A stretch of 64,000 bases of DNA from Pleomorphomonas sp. (GTDB lineage Bacteria; Pseudomonadota; Alphaproteobacteria; Rhizobiales; Pleomorphomonadaceae): NCBI GenBank assembly GCA_030603685.1, contig JAUVXG010000001.1, positions 1 through 64,000 of the forward strand, in the 5' to 3' direction. The position numbers were made by a program, and so were the translations under genes. Below the pieces are notes generated by a model. The model was not told where the DNA came from and ran no database searches. It was given only the letters and a program-made list of their open reading frames with translations. Positions within the stretch are counted from its first letter, which is position 1; the number at the start of each line of letters is the position of its first letter. Below, in pieces: positions 9,621 to 18,266 of the stretch.

Positions 9621-10580
9621 ATGAGAAGCTATCTCGACTTTGAGAAACCCATCGCCGACCTTGAGGGCAAGGTTCAGGAGCTGAAAGCCCTGGCCGACGG
9701 CGGATCCGCCCTTCCGATCGACGACGACATCGCCAAACTCGAGACGAGCGCCGCACAGGCGCTGGCCGACATCTATGCGCGCCTCACGCCGTGGCAGAAG
9801 GCGCAGGTCGCCCGTCACCCCGACCGGCCGCATGCCGTCCATTACATTGAGCAGTTGATTTCCGACTGGACGCCTCTGGCCGGTGACAGGAACTTCGGCG
9901 AGGACGCCGCGATCCTGGCCGGCCTCGGCAGCTTCCGCGGCCGTCCTGTCGCCGTGATCGGTCAGGAAAAGGGCCATGACACCCAGACGCGCATCCGCCA
10001 CAACTTCGGCATGGCGCGGCCGGAAGGCTACCGCAAGGCCATCCGCATCATGGAACTGGCCGACCGTTTCAACCTGCCGGTGATCTCGCTCGTCGACACC
10101 GCCGGCGCCTATCCCGGCATCGGCGCCGAGGAGCGGGGCCAGGCCGAGGCCATTGCCCGCTCGACGCAAGCCTGCCTCCGGATCGGCGTCCCGATCGTGT
10201 CGGTCGTCATCGGTGAGGGCGGCTCCGGCGGCGCCATCGCCATCGCCACGGCCAACCGCGTGTTCATGCTCGAACACTCCATCTATTCGGTCATTTCGCC
10301 CGAAGGCGCCGCGTCCATCCTCTGGAAGGACTCGGCCAAGGCGCAGGACGCGGCGATGAATATGCGCATCACCGCTCAGGATCTCGTCCGGTTCGGCATC
10401 ATCGAAGGCGTCATCGACGAGCCGGTCGGCGGCGCCCATCGAGCGCCCGAGCGGGTGGTCGAAGCGGTCGGCGGCGTCATCGAGGCGGCATTCGCCACCT
10501 TCGACGGCAAGAGCCGCGACGAAATTCGTGCGGATCGCCGTCGCAAGTTCCTGGCGATCGGCCGCGACCTCAAGGTCTGA
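9621..10580 (+). CDS. accA: Acetyl-CoA carboxylase carboxyltransferase subunit alpha
   Basis: Alpha subunit of the carboxyltransferase that makes malonyl-CoA, the first committed step of fatty acid synthesis; it pairs with AccD, not in this window. 319 residues, usual for the family. Family sequences include [14 protein letters not shown] at the N-terminus, [28 protein letters not shown] and [12 protein letters not shown], ending with a conserved [13 protein letters not shown] region. ATG at 9621 matches family starts; the longer track start at 9549 adds unrelated residues. A TTGACA hexamer lies about 100 bp upstream, without a clear -10. Confidence 0.97.
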   Translation: MRSYLDFEKPIADLEGKVQELKALADGGSALPIDDDIAKLETSAAQALADIYARLTPWQKAQVARHPDRPHAVHYIEQLISDWTPLAGDRNFGEDAAILAGLGSFRGRPVAVIGQEKGHDTQTRIRHNFGMARPEGYRKAIRIMELADRFNLPVISLVDTAGAYPGIGAEERGQAEAIARSTQACLRIGVPIVSVVIGEGGSGGAIAIATANRVFMLEHSIYSVISPEGAASILWKDSAKAQDAAMNMRITAQDLVRFGIIEGVIDEPVGGAHRAPERVVEAVGGVIEAAFATFDGKSRDEIRADRRRKFLAIGRDLKV

Positions 10581-10713
10581 AAACGGGCGGGCCTCGGCAT
10601 TTTCTGACCGTCTTGCCATGAATTTCTCACGTTTTCATTGGAAACGGGGAGTCCCGCAGCCCGGCAAACGGGTGCACTGGCCATTCGGCGCAACGGCTTG
10701 ACCTTGATACGAC

Positions 10714-10731
10714 GGTAACCTTTCGGTAACC
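10714..10731 (+). promoter_or_regulatory. Tandem GGTAACC repeat upstream of the L,D-transpeptidase gene
   Basis: Two identical GGTAACC heptamers are 11 bp apart, one helical turn, about 110 bp before the start. Read as GTAA-N7-GTAA it has the spacing of a CtrA box but with G for the first T in each half. It may be a regulator site; the binding protein is unknown. Confidence 0.25.
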
Positions 10732-10842
10732 ATGACCGTCGAGGATCGCTTCGTGATATGCTGTCCGGCGCTCGGGGGACGGCCGGACGCCCCCTGCCAG
10801 CACCCGGACGGTGCAGCGGCGTCCATGAGTGAAACGGAGAGC

Positions 10843-12381
10843 ATGACCTCGTTCCGCCCGAACCAGACCTCCCCTGGCATCTCGATGACCGGCCGACTTG
10901 CTCGCCTTGCCGGCGCCCTTGGTCTTGTCGCCCTCCTCGCCGCCTGTCAGGCCGACGAGATCGGTTATGGCTATGGTCCCAAGGACCAGCGCCCGGTATC
11001 GGCGAAGACGCTTGAGCTCATGAAGAAGCTCAACATGAAGCTCTCTTCCCCGGTGCTGATGCGCATCTTCAAGGAAGAGAACAAGTTCGAAGTCTGGAAA
11101 ATGAATGCGAGCGGTCGCTACGAGCTGCTCAAGAGCTACGATATCTGCCGTTGGTCGGGCGATCTCGGGCCGAAGGTCAGGGAGGGCGACCGGCAGGCGC
11201 CGGAAGGCTTCTACTCCATTTCGCCCGGCCTGATGAACCCCAAGTCGGACTGGTACCTGGCCTTCAACACCGGCTTTCCGAACGCCTATGACCGGGCCAA
11301 CGGTCGCACCGGTTCGGCGCTGATGGTGCACGGTTCCTGCTCGTCCCGCGGCTGCTATGCCATGACCGACCCGCAGATCCAGGAAATATACGCCTTGGCC
11401 CGCGAGGCTTTTCGCGGCGGCCAGAAGACGTTTCAGCTGCAGGCCTTCCCCTTCCGTCTGAACGGAAAGAACATGGCCAAGCACTGGAACGATCCCAACA
11501 TGCCCTTCTGGAAGATGCTGAAGGAGGGCTACGACACCTTCGAGATGACCCGCAAGGAACCGAAGGTGGACGTCTGCGGCCGCAAATACGTCTTCAACGC
11601 CAATCCCTCCCAGCCGCTCGACACGGTCGCCGCCTGCCCCGCGGATCTGGGGCAGCCCAAGGAGCTCGTCGCTTCGCTTCAGACCAGGGCCAAGGCCGAC
11701 TATGCCGAGGCCGAGGTGCTGTTCGCAAAGCTCGAGGAAGACCGCAAGGCAGAGGAGGACAAGCGGATCCAGTTGGCGCTGGCCGCCGAGAAGCGCAAGG
11801 CCGACGCGGAAAAGGCTCGGGCCGACGCCGAGGCCGCCCGCATCGATGCCGAGCGCCACCCGAGCACCCTTGCCCGCCTGTCCGGCGCCGACCCCAACCC
11901 GGACGCCGGCATCACCGTGGGCCCGGGGATCGTGCCGCCGACCGGCGCGCCGGTACCGATCGCCGATCCGCGCGGCCCTCGGATTCACGCCGTGGCCATG
12001 ACCGAACCCGTCGAACAGGAACGTGCCGGCGCCATTTCCCGCCTGTGTTCCGTCGTGCCCGGCGACCAGAGCGAGACGGTTGCCGCCGCGCCAGCCACCC
12101 CGGTCGCCGCGGTCGCCCCCGCCCCGCAGCCGGTGCCCGCCTCTCCCTTGGTCGCGCCATCCAAGCCCATTGCGCCGACGCCGCTTGCCGCGCCCTTGCC
12201 CCCGCAGCAGTCGGCGACTGCCGGACAGCCGGCCCCGATCGTGCCGGCGCCGGCCGCCCAGCCGGTCTGTGCGATGCCCGGCGTCACGGTGCCGGCCGGC
12301 ACTCCGCCGTGTCCGGCCGTGGCCACGGCGCCGACGGAACAGGACAAGAGCATCCTCGACCGCATCGGAAACTGGTTCTAG
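10843..12381 (+). CDS. L,D-transpeptidase (YkuD-fold) lipoprotein with coiled-coil and Pro/Ala-rich tail
   Basis: Predicted envelope enzyme that makes or exchanges 3-3 peptidoglycan cross-links or protein links. The 512-residue product has a lipobox (LLAAC), a YkuD-type catalytic segment VHGSCSSRGCYAM with His and nucleophile Cys, then an Ala/Lys/Glu-rich likely coiled coil (EDRKAEEDKRIQLALAAEKR), and a long Pro/Ala-rich low-complexity tail ending KSILDRIGNWF. This fits the 'murein L,D-transpeptidase family' of alphaproteobacteria. The start is ATG at 10843 with GGAG just upstream; ATG at 10825 or 10885 is possible. The C-terminal tail is unusually long. Confidence 0.85.
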   Translation: MTSFRPNQTSPGISMTGRLARLAGALGLVALLAACQADEIGYGYGPKDQRPVSAKTLELMKKLNMKLSSPVLMRIFKEENKFEVWKMNASGRYELLKSYDICRWSGDLGPKVREGDRQAPEGFYSISPGLMNPKSDWYLAFNTGFPNAYDRANGRTGSALMVHGSCSSRGCYAMTDPQIQEIYALAREAFRGGQKTFQLQAFPFRLNGKNMAKHWNDPNMPFWKMLKEGYDTFEMTRKEPKVDVCGRKYVFNANPSQPLDTVAACPADLGQPKELVASLQTRAKADYAEAEVLFAKLEEDRKAEEDKRIQLALAAEKRKADAEKARADAEAARIDAERHPSTLARLSGADPNPDAGITVGPGIVPPTGAPVPIADPRGPRIHAVAMTEPVEQERAGAISRLCSVVPGDQSETVAAAPATPVAAVAPAPQPVPASPLVAPSKPIAPTPLAAPLPPQQSATAGQPAPIVPAPAAQPVCAMPGVTVPAGTPPCPAVATAPTEQDKSILDRIGNWF

Positions 12382-12484
12382 GCCAGGCAGAGGTCGATTG
12401 TCCGCCAAAGCCGACGATCGGCACCGGCCAGACCGCTGCGGTTTTTGTCTTCCGCTCCCAAGGGGTCCGGGTTAAGCTGCCTCA

Positions 12485-13006
12485 ATGAGCACCCTTTCGA
12501 TCGACGTTCAGCGCGCCGCCATGGAGGATGCCGCAGACATCGCGGCGGTCCACGATGCCGCTTGGCGCTACGCCTATCGAGGACTTCTCGACGGCGTCGA
12601 GCTCGAACGGATGATCGAACGGCGCGGTCCTCAGTGGTGGGCCAAGGCCATCTCCCGCAACGTCGCCATGCTCGTGGTCAAGGTGGAAGGCCGGGTTGTC
12701 GGCTATGCGACCCTGGGTCCAAGCCGCATGCGCGCCCTTCCCTTCCGGGGCGAGATCTACGAGCTCTATCTTCATCCCGACATGCACGGCGTCGGCCTGG
12801 GAAGAAGGTTGTTCGAGGAAGCGAGAGCGGCCCTTGCCGACATGCATCTCGACGGTCTGGTCGTTCGGGTTCTCGCGGCCAACGCCGTTGGCGTCGGCTT
12901 CTACGAGCGGCTCGGCGGTCAGGAAGTGGTCGGTTCCAGCGAGAAGATCGCCGGCCGCCTGGTGCCGGTCACCGTCTATGCCTGGCCGCCGGTCGGGCGA
13001 GGCTGA
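12485..13006 (+). CDS. GNAT family N-acetyltransferase
   Basis: A 173-residue cytosolic acetyltransferase of unknown substrate. The GNAT fold is seen from the N-terminal AAMEDAADIAAVHDAAWRYAYRGLL, the beta4 segment EIYELYLHPDMHGVGLGRRLFEEA with the acetyl-CoA-binding V/LHPxxxGxGLG pattern, and the C-terminal ANAVGVGFYERLGG motif typical of RimI-like enzymes. It lies about 100 bp after the L,D-transpeptidase gene and 106 bp before ppa, all rightward. The start ATG at 12485 is the first in frame. Confidence 0.88.
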   Translation: MSTLSIDVQRAAMEDAADIAAVHDAAWRYAYRGLLDGVELERMIERRGPQWWAKAISRNVAMLVVKVEGRVVGYATLGPSRMRALPFRGEIYELYLHPDMHGVGLGRRLFEEARAALADMHLDGLVVRVLAANAVGVGFYERLGGQEVVGSSEKIAGRLVPVTVYAWPPVGRG

Positions 13007-13112
13007 AAATCGGGCATTTTGCCGCCCTTCCGGCGTTCGCTTCGCCTTGCTTTCGCCCCACCATTACGGATAAACACGTGCTCGCGACTTTGTTTCTTTT
13101 CAAGGATTAATC

Positions 13113-13652
13113 ATGCGCATCGACGCCGTTCCCATCGGCAACAACCCGCCCGAGGACATCAACGTCATCATCGAGGTGCCGCTCGGAGGTGAGCCGATCA
13201 AGTACGAGATGGACAAGGCGGCCGGCGCCATGTACGTCGACCGCTTCCTCTACACGGCGATGCATTACCCCGGAAACTATGGCTTCGTGCCGCACACCCT
13301 GTCCGATGACGGCGATCCGATCGACGTGATGGTGGTCAATACCCGCGCCATCGTGCCCGGCGCCATCATGAACTGCCGCCCGATCGGCGTTCTCAAGATG
13401 CAGGACGAGAGCGGCCATGACGAGAAGATCATTGCCGTTCCCTCCAACAAGCTGACCACCCGTTACTCCAAGATCAAGACGGTCGACGACCTGCCCGAGA
13501 TCACGGTTCACCAGATCGAGCACTTCTTCGAGCACTACAAGGACCTGGAACCCGGCAAGTGGGTCAAGGTGATCGGCTGGGGCGGCGTGGACGAGGCTGC
13601 CGAGCTCATCATGGCGGCCATTGCCAACGCCAAGACCAAGGCCGACGTCTGA
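13113..13652 (+). CDS. ppa: Inorganic pyrophosphatase (family I)
   Basis: Hydrolyses pyrophosphate to phosphate, pulling nucleotide, protein and nucleic acid synthesis forward. 179 residues, normal for the bacterial hexameric type. Family features are [33 protein letters not shown], the metal-binding [10 protein letters not shown] and the later [10 protein letters not shown]. The ribosome site AAGGA lies just before ATG at 13113. It converges with msrB with only about 20 bp between the stops. Confidence 0.97.
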   Translation: MRIDAVPIGNNPPEDINVIIEVPLGGEPIKYEMDKAAGAMYVDRFLYTAMHYPGNYGFVPHTLSDDGDPIDVMVVNTRAIVPGAIMNCRPIGVLKMQDESGHDEKIIAVPSNKLTTRYSKIKTVDDLPEITVHQIEHFFEHYKDLEPGKWVKVIGWGGVDEAAELIMAAIANAKTKADV

Positions 13653-13673
13653 CGACGAGGCTGGCCGCCGCCG

Positions 13674-14078
13674 TCACTCGGTCGGATGGAAGACCAGCGC
13701 CACGCCGTTGATGCAGTAGCGCAGACCGGACGGTGGCGGCCCATCGTCGAAAACATGGCCGAGGTGCGAGCCGCAGTGGGCGCAATGCACCTCGGTCCGC
13801 ACCATGAGATGACTGCGGTCGACGGACGTCTCGACGGCGCCCGGCTCCGGTTCGTTGAAGCTTGGCCACCCGGTGCCGCTTTCGAACTTGTCGTTCGAAG
13901 CGAACAGCGGCGTGTCGCAGCCGGCACAATGGAACACGCCCCGCCGCTTCTCGTGAAGCAATGCGCAACTGCCCGGCGCCTCGGTGCCGTGACCGCGCAT
14001 GACGCGATACTGCTCCGGGGTAAGCAGGCGCTGCCACTCCTCGTCGGTGTGCGTGATGGGGAAGGTCTCGACGGTCAT
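13674..14078 (-). CDS. msrB: Peptide-methionine (R)-S-oxide reductase MsrB
   Basis: Repairs methionine R-sulfoxide in proteins using thioredoxin; cytosolic. 134 residues. Two zinc-binding CxxC pairs are present (CAGCDT and [10 protein letters not shown]), the core GTGWPSF is there, and the catalytic Cys is in RYCINGVAL near the C-terminus. The N-terminal [21 protein letters not shown] is typical. Single-gene unit convergent with ppa; a small membrane-protein gene lies upstream on the same strand, 71 bp away. Confidence 0.96.
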   Translation of the reverse strand: MTVETFPITHTDEEWQRLLTPEQYRVMRGHGTEAPGSCALLHEKRRGVFHCAGCDTPLFASNDKFESGTGWPSFNEPEPGAVETSVDRSHLMVRTEVHCAHCGSHLGHVFDDGPPPSGLRYCINGVALVFHPTE

Positions 14079-14149
14079 GGCAGGCTCCCGTGAACGGTCT
14101 CGGCGACGATGCCGCCTTCTACGTGGGAACCCCTAGCATAGATCGCAAG

Positions 14150-14422
14150 TCAGCGACGGTCGACGCCTTCGTCACCGTCCGCCCCTTCGGATGTCTCGCC
14201 GCCGCCCGCGACGGTTTCCGCCGGCTTGTCCTGCGGGTCCACCCATTTGATCAGGAATACCCAGGCGGCGTAGACGAAGACGCCGGCGGTCAAAACCATC
14301 CACATCGGATCCTTGACCACGAAATTCTCGTAGCAAGCCCAAGCTCCGGTCACCGCCACCAGCAGCACACGACGCCAAAGGGGACGATAGAAGGGGTGAT
14401 TTAGATCGGAAACGCGCTTCAT
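14150..14422 (-). CDS. Small membrane protein, DUF3329-like
   Basis: A 90-residue protein with two hydrophobic segments (VLLVAVTGAWACYENFV and MWMVLTAGVFVYAAWVFLI) and a charged, Gly/Glu-rich C-terminal tail. The opening LNHPFYRPLWRRVLLV resembles small rhizobial proteins I associate with DUF3329; this is from memory. ATG at 14422 has GGGAGGA just upstream, better than the track start at 14458. Function unknown. Upstream of msrB on the same strand. Confidence 0.7.
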   Translation of the reverse strand: MKRVSDLNHPFYRPLWRRVLLVAVTGAWACYENFVVKDPMWMVLTAGVFVYAAWVFLIKWVDPQDKPAETVAGGGETSEGADGDEGVDRR

Positions 14423-14685
14423 CCGTCCTCCCGCCACCGGCCAGGCAGCCTTCATCATGGCGCCAGATCCCGGAACGCCCGGAACTTAGTGGATGGCGCG
14501 TTGCGAGGCACCCTTGGGGCCTCGCCCGACCTTCCCACCTCGCCGGAGTGTCCTCTCACGCAGTTTTGAGCCCGCGTTTGTTATCCTGATCGGCTTCGCG
14601 TCGCATTCGCACTGGCAAATATCCTGCATCTACGCATAATCACCTAAACAACCGATCTACTCCATTGGACGACGGGAGCCCCGCC

Positions 14686-15264
14686 ATGAAGGATCAATCG
14701 ACGCTCTTCGACCACCCCGAGGGTTATGGCACCATCAGCCGCGCCCTGCACTGGCTGATGGCGGCGCTGTTTGCCTGGCAGTTCCTTTCGGCCATCCTGC
14801 ATGCCGTCGACCGCGAAATGCCCGTTGCCCGTTTCTTCTGGTCCTGGCACATGTCGGTCGGCTTCCTGCTTCTGATCGCCGTCGTCCTGCGTGGGGTCTG
14901 GGCCCTCGTCAACCTCGGCAATCGACCGGTCCATGCCGCCGGCTTTCTAGGCATCGCCGCACGGCTGGGACATCTCGTCCTCTATCTCCTGATGTTGGCG
15001 GTGCCGACGGTGGCCGTGCTCAGAGCCTATGGCAGCGGTCGCGGCCTTTCGGTCTTCGGCATCGAGGTGTTCGCAGGCGGTGGCGAGCGGATCCCGGAGC
15101 TGATGGCCCCGGCCAATGCCGTGCATGGCCTGCTCGGCTGGGCGTTGCTCGCCCTGACGCTCGGCCATATCGTCATGGCGCTCGCCCACGCCTACCTGTG
15201 GCGCGAGGACACCCTGACGCGCATGGTACGCGGCCGCCCCACCCCGATCGCCGGAGTGGAGTAA
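14686..15264 (+). CDS. Cytochrome b561 (di-haem membrane protein)
   Basis: Inner-membrane b-type cytochrome of 192 residues that passes electrons between the quinone pool and a periplasmic or membrane partner. Four hydrophobic segments are visible, and His residues sit in the expected helices (RALHWLMAALFAWQ; FWSWHMSVGFLLLIAVVLRG; LGHLVLYLLMLAVPTVAV; NAVHGLLGWALLALTLGHIVMAL). The start is ATG at 14686 after GGGAG; the track TTG at 14665 is less likely. A 263-bp gap upstream probably holds its promoter. Physiological partner unknown. Confidence 0.9.
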   Translation: MKDQSTLFDHPEGYGTISRALHWLMAALFAWQFLSAILHAVDREMPVARFFWSWHMSVGFLLLIAVVLRGVWALVNLGNRPVHAAGFLGIAARLGHLVLYLLMLAVPTVAVLRAYGSGRGLSVFGIEVFAGGGERIPELMAPANAVHGLLGWALLALTLGHIVMALAHAYLWREDTLTRMVRGRPTPIAGVE

Positions 15265-15288
15265 CCCCCCAGACGGACCGGCATCCGC

Positions 15289-16362
15289 TCACGTGGCGAG
15301 ACGGCAGCCGGTCGCCTTGTCGAACAGGTGGAACGAGCCGGGGGCCGGCTGCAGGGCGACGACATCGCCGGACGTGGGACGAAGACGCTTGTCCATGACG
15401 CGAGCGATGAGCTCGCCGGCCGCCGTCTCGACATGCACGTAATATTCGGCGCCGAGCGCCTCGACCAGACGAATGCGCCCTGCGAGCCCCGGCGCGCCGG
15501 CGTTGGCGATGCGAATGTCTTCCGGACGGACGCCCAGAAGCAAGGCACCGGCGTGATCGGCAGGACGCGTCTCGAGATCCATGGTTCCAAAGGCCGGCGC
15601 CTGTCCTTCGGCCATCTCGATCATGTTCATCTTCGGCGAGCCCAGGAAACGGGCGACGAACAGGTTGGCCGGCCGTTCGTAAAGCTCCTCCGGCTTGCCG
15701 ACCTGCATCAGGTTTCGGCCATGGCCGTCCTTGAGCGGCGCGAAGACGGCGATCCGGTCCCCCATGGTCATCGCTTCGGTCTGGTCGTGCGTCACATAGA
15801 TCATGGTCGCGCGAATGCGCTCGCGAAGCCGCATGATCTCGCCGCGCATCGACACCCGGAGATCAGCGTCGAGGTTCGACAAGGGTTCGTCGAACAGGAA
15901 GACCTCGGGATGCCGGACGATCGCCCTCCCCAGGGCGACGCGCTGACGCTGCCCGCCGGAGAGCTGGGCGGGACGGCGACCGAGATAGGGGCCGAGGTCG
16001 AGAATGTCGGCGGCTTCCTTGACCCGCTCGGCGATCTCGGCGGCGGGCCGCCCGGCCATCTTCAGAGGGAAGCCGATATTGCCGGCCACCGTCATGTGCG
16101 GATAGAGCGCGTAGCTCTGGAACACCATGGCGACATTGCGATCCGACGGCGCAAGCCCGGTTACCGAGCGACTGCCGATCCGAATATCGCCGGAAGTGGT
16201 TTCCTCAAGACCGGCAATCATCCGGAGCGCGGTCGACTTGCCGCAGCCGGACGGCCCCACGAAGACGATGAACTCGCCATCGTCAACCTTGAGGTCGAGA
16301 CCGGCGATGACGCCGACCTTGTCGAAGGACTTGGCAACGGACTTGAACTCGATTTCGGCCAT
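15289..16362 (-). CDS. CUT1-family sugar ABC transporter ATPase (UgpC/MsmK-like)
   Basis: Cytosolic ATPase subunit powering the sugar importer encoded upstream. 357 residues. Walker A GPSGCGKST, Q-loop VFQSYALYPHMT, ABC signature LSGGQRQRVALGRAI, Walker B VFLFDEPLSNLDA and H-loop YVTHDQTEAMT are all present, and the C-terminal TOBE-type domain (about residues 235-357) identifies the UgpC/MalK-like class. It is the last gene of the leftward GntR-nanEK-binding-protein-permease-permease-ATPase set. Confidence 0.93.
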   Translation of the reverse strand: MAEIEFKSVAKSFDKVGVIAGLDLKVDDGEFIVFVGPSGCGKSTALRMIAGLEETTSGDIRIGSRSVTGLAPSDRNVAMVFQSYALYPHMTVAGNIGFPLKMAGRPAAEIAERVKEAADILDLGPYLGRRPAQLSGGQRQRVALGRAIVRHPEVFLFDEPLSNLDADLRVSMRGEIMRLRERIRATMIYVTHDQTEAMTMGDRIAVFAPLKDGHGRNLMQVGKPEELYERPANLFVARFLGSPKMNMIEMAEGQAPAFGTMDLETRPADHAGALLLGVRPEDIRIANAGAPGLAGRIRLVEALGAEYYVHVETAAGELIARVMDKRLRPTSGDVVALQPAPGSFHLFDKATGCRLAT

Positions 16363-16402
16363 GGTCGTTTCCCGGAAATCTCGAGGCGAAGAGGGGATAG
16401 GG

Positions 16403-17236
16403 TCAGCCCTTGACGGCGCCGGCGGTCATCGACCGGCCTATCTGGCGATACATCAGAAGGCCGAGGATGAGGGGCGGCAGCGTCGCCAGGATCATGACGG
16501 CGGCCGCCACGCCCCAACGTACGCCACCGCCGGAGGCGGCGAAGAAGAACGAGGCGCCGACCGACACGGGCGTTGCGCTGTTGGTGGTCAGCATCAGGCC
16601 GAACAGGAACTCGTTCCACGAATAGATGAAGGCCAGCACCGACGAGGCGGCGACGACGTTGAGCGACATCGGCGCCACGACATAGACGAGAAGCCGCAAC
16701 GTGCCCGCGCCGTCGACGCGACCGGCTTCCTCGATCTCCAGCGGCAGATCGGCGATCGAGGAGGCGAACAGCACCAATACGAGCGGCACGTTGACGAGGC
16801 ACAGAATGAGGGCGAGGCCGAAGCGCGTGTCGAGCAGGCCGACCTGCTGGTACATCAGATAGATCGGGATGGCGAAGATGATCAGCGGCACGGCCCGGAG
16901 ATTGACGGCGAGCGGAAGCAGCCAGCTCCTGCCCGCGCCGAAACGCGCCATGGCGTAGGCGGCGGGAAAGGCCAGCGCGATGGCGAGCACCGAGCCGATC
17001 AGCGAGGCGACAAGGCTGTTGGTCAGGAAGTGCAGGATGTCGAAGCGGTCGGCCATGGCAAAGACGGCCGCGTAGTTGTCGAGCGTCGGCGCCTCGATGA
17101 ACAGCGAGGCATTGGTCATGATCTCCGCCTCGCTCTTCAGCGAGGTGACCAGCGTCGCGATCACCGGGAAGTTCAGGATCACCACGGCAGCGATGAACAC
17201 CAGCCACCGCAGGGCGTTGACGAGGGGCTTCCTCAT
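16403..17236 (-). CDS. Sugar ABC transporter permease (MalG/UgpE-like)
   Basis: Inner-membrane subunit of 277 residues with six hydrophobic segments and the EAA loop (EIEEAGRVDGAGTLRLLVYVVAP) that contacts the ATPase. The N-terminus MRKPLVNALRWLVFIAAVVI and central transmembrane set are typical of the second CUT1 permease. ATG at 17236 overlaps the upstream permease stop as ATGA; the longer track ORF (to 17899) is an alternative-frame extension. Substrate inferred from the neighbouring NanE-NanK enzyme to be an amino sugar. Confidence 0.92.
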   Translation of the reverse strand: MRKPLVNALRWLVFIAAVVILNFPVIATLVTSLKSEAEIMTNASLFIEAPTLDNYAAVFAMADRFDILHFLTNSLVASLIGSVLAIALAFPAAYAMARFGAGRSWLLPLAVNLRAVPLIIFAIPIYLMYQQVGLLDTRFGLALILCLVNVPLVLVLFASSIADLPLEIEEAGRVDGAGTLRLLVYVVAPMSLNVVAASSVLAFIYSWNEFLFGLMLTTNSATPVSVGASFFFAASGGGVRWGVAAAVMILATLPPLILGLLMYRQIGRSMTAGAVKG

Positions 17237-18102
17237 AGCGGCGCCTTTCTGGCAGTGAGGCCGTTGATCACCCAAAGCACCACGAAGGATGCCACGAGCA
17301 GCAACATCGAGGCGGCAACGGCGAGGCCTATGTCGCCCACCTTGAAGAAGGCCTGGTAGATGTAGATGCTCATCGACGTTGTGGAACCGCCGGCGCCCGG
17401 TCCGACCAGGGTGTAGAGGTTGTCGAACACCCGGAAGCTGTCGATGAAGCGAATGAAGAAGGTGATGCCGATCGCCGGCATCATCAACGGCAGGTCGATG
17501 TTGAGAAACAGCCGCCGGCCACGCGCCCCGTCCAGCGCCGCCGCCTCGCGAACATCGGGCGAGATCGCCGCATAGGACGAATGCAGGATCAAGAGCGCAA
17601 AAGGCGTCCATTGCAGCGTCTCGACGGTCACCAGCGTCGTAAAGGCCCAGTCGCGGCCGAGGAAGGCGGGAAAATCGCCGTACCACTCGAGAAGATAATA
17701 CGGCACGGCCCCGACAAACTCGTGCAGGATCAGCCGATACATCAGTCCGACCAGCGCCGGCGCCACCATCATCGGCAGCATCAGAAGCGCGATCAGCCAG
17801 GGCCGCTTGGCAAACAGCGGCGCCAGAAACACGGCAAGCGCGAGACCGGCCACCACCTGGATGACTGAGACGATCAGCCCGAAGCGCAGGGAGAACCATG
17901 CGGCGGCCCAGAACTCCGGATCGGCCATGGCCTTGGCATAGTTGGAAAAGCCGATCGGCTCCGGCGCGCGGATGTCCTCGAAACCGACGCGCGAGATCGA
18001 ATAGATGATGTCGAGAACGAGTGGGAACCCGAGAAGGGCGATGAGAAAGGCCGTGAGCGGGGCGATCAGAAGGCGCCCCTCGAAACGGGAAGTCCGCGGC
18101 AT
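17233..18102 (-). CDS. Sugar ABC transporter permease (MalF/UgpA-like)
   Basis: Inner-membrane permease of 289 residues with about six membrane helices and the EAA-type motif DVREAAALDGARGRRLF. It is the partner of the permease encoded immediately downstream, with ATGA overlap. It follows the binding-protein gene by 164 bp, longer than other gaps in the operon and holding a 7-bp stem-loop. Substrate is inferred, not shown, to be an amino sugar or sialic-acid-related compound. Confidence 0.92.
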   Translation of the reverse strand: MPRTSRFEGRLLIAPLTAFLIALLGFPLVLDIIYSISRVGFEDIRAPEPIGFSNYAKAMADPEFWAAAWFSLRFGLIVSVIQVVAGLALAVFLAPLFAKRPWLIALLMLPMMVAPALVGLMYRLILHEFVGAVPYYLLEWYGDFPAFLGRDWAFTTLVTVETLQWTPFALLILHSSYAAISPDVREAAALDGARGRRLFLNIDLPLMMPAIGITFFIRFIDSFRVFDNLYTLVGPGAGGSTTSMSIYIYQAFFKVGDIGLAVAASMLLLVASFVVLWVINGLTARKAPL

Positions 18103-18234
18103 ACGGGTCTCGTCCTCGAAAGATCGGCGACGGCGGAAATGTACCGCGCGCCGGCCGGGGGGAGACCGACGCGCGGAATGGCGGCGCGGCGCTGCTGGCT
18201 CAACTATTTACCGCAATCCGCCGGAGTTGGAACA

Positions 18235-18253
18235 GTGGCGGTCAGGCCGCCAC
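18235..18253. repeat. Stem-loop between binding-protein and permease genes
   Basis: GTGGCGG-TCAGG-CCGCCAC is a perfect 7-bp stem with a 5-nt loop, 14 bp downstream of the binding-protein stop. It has no clear U tract, so it is more likely an mRNA-stabilising or partial-attenuation element than a full terminator. Such elements often raise binding-protein yield over permease; that role is inferred. Confidence 0.4.
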
Positions 18254-18266
18254 CGTCCGGATATGA

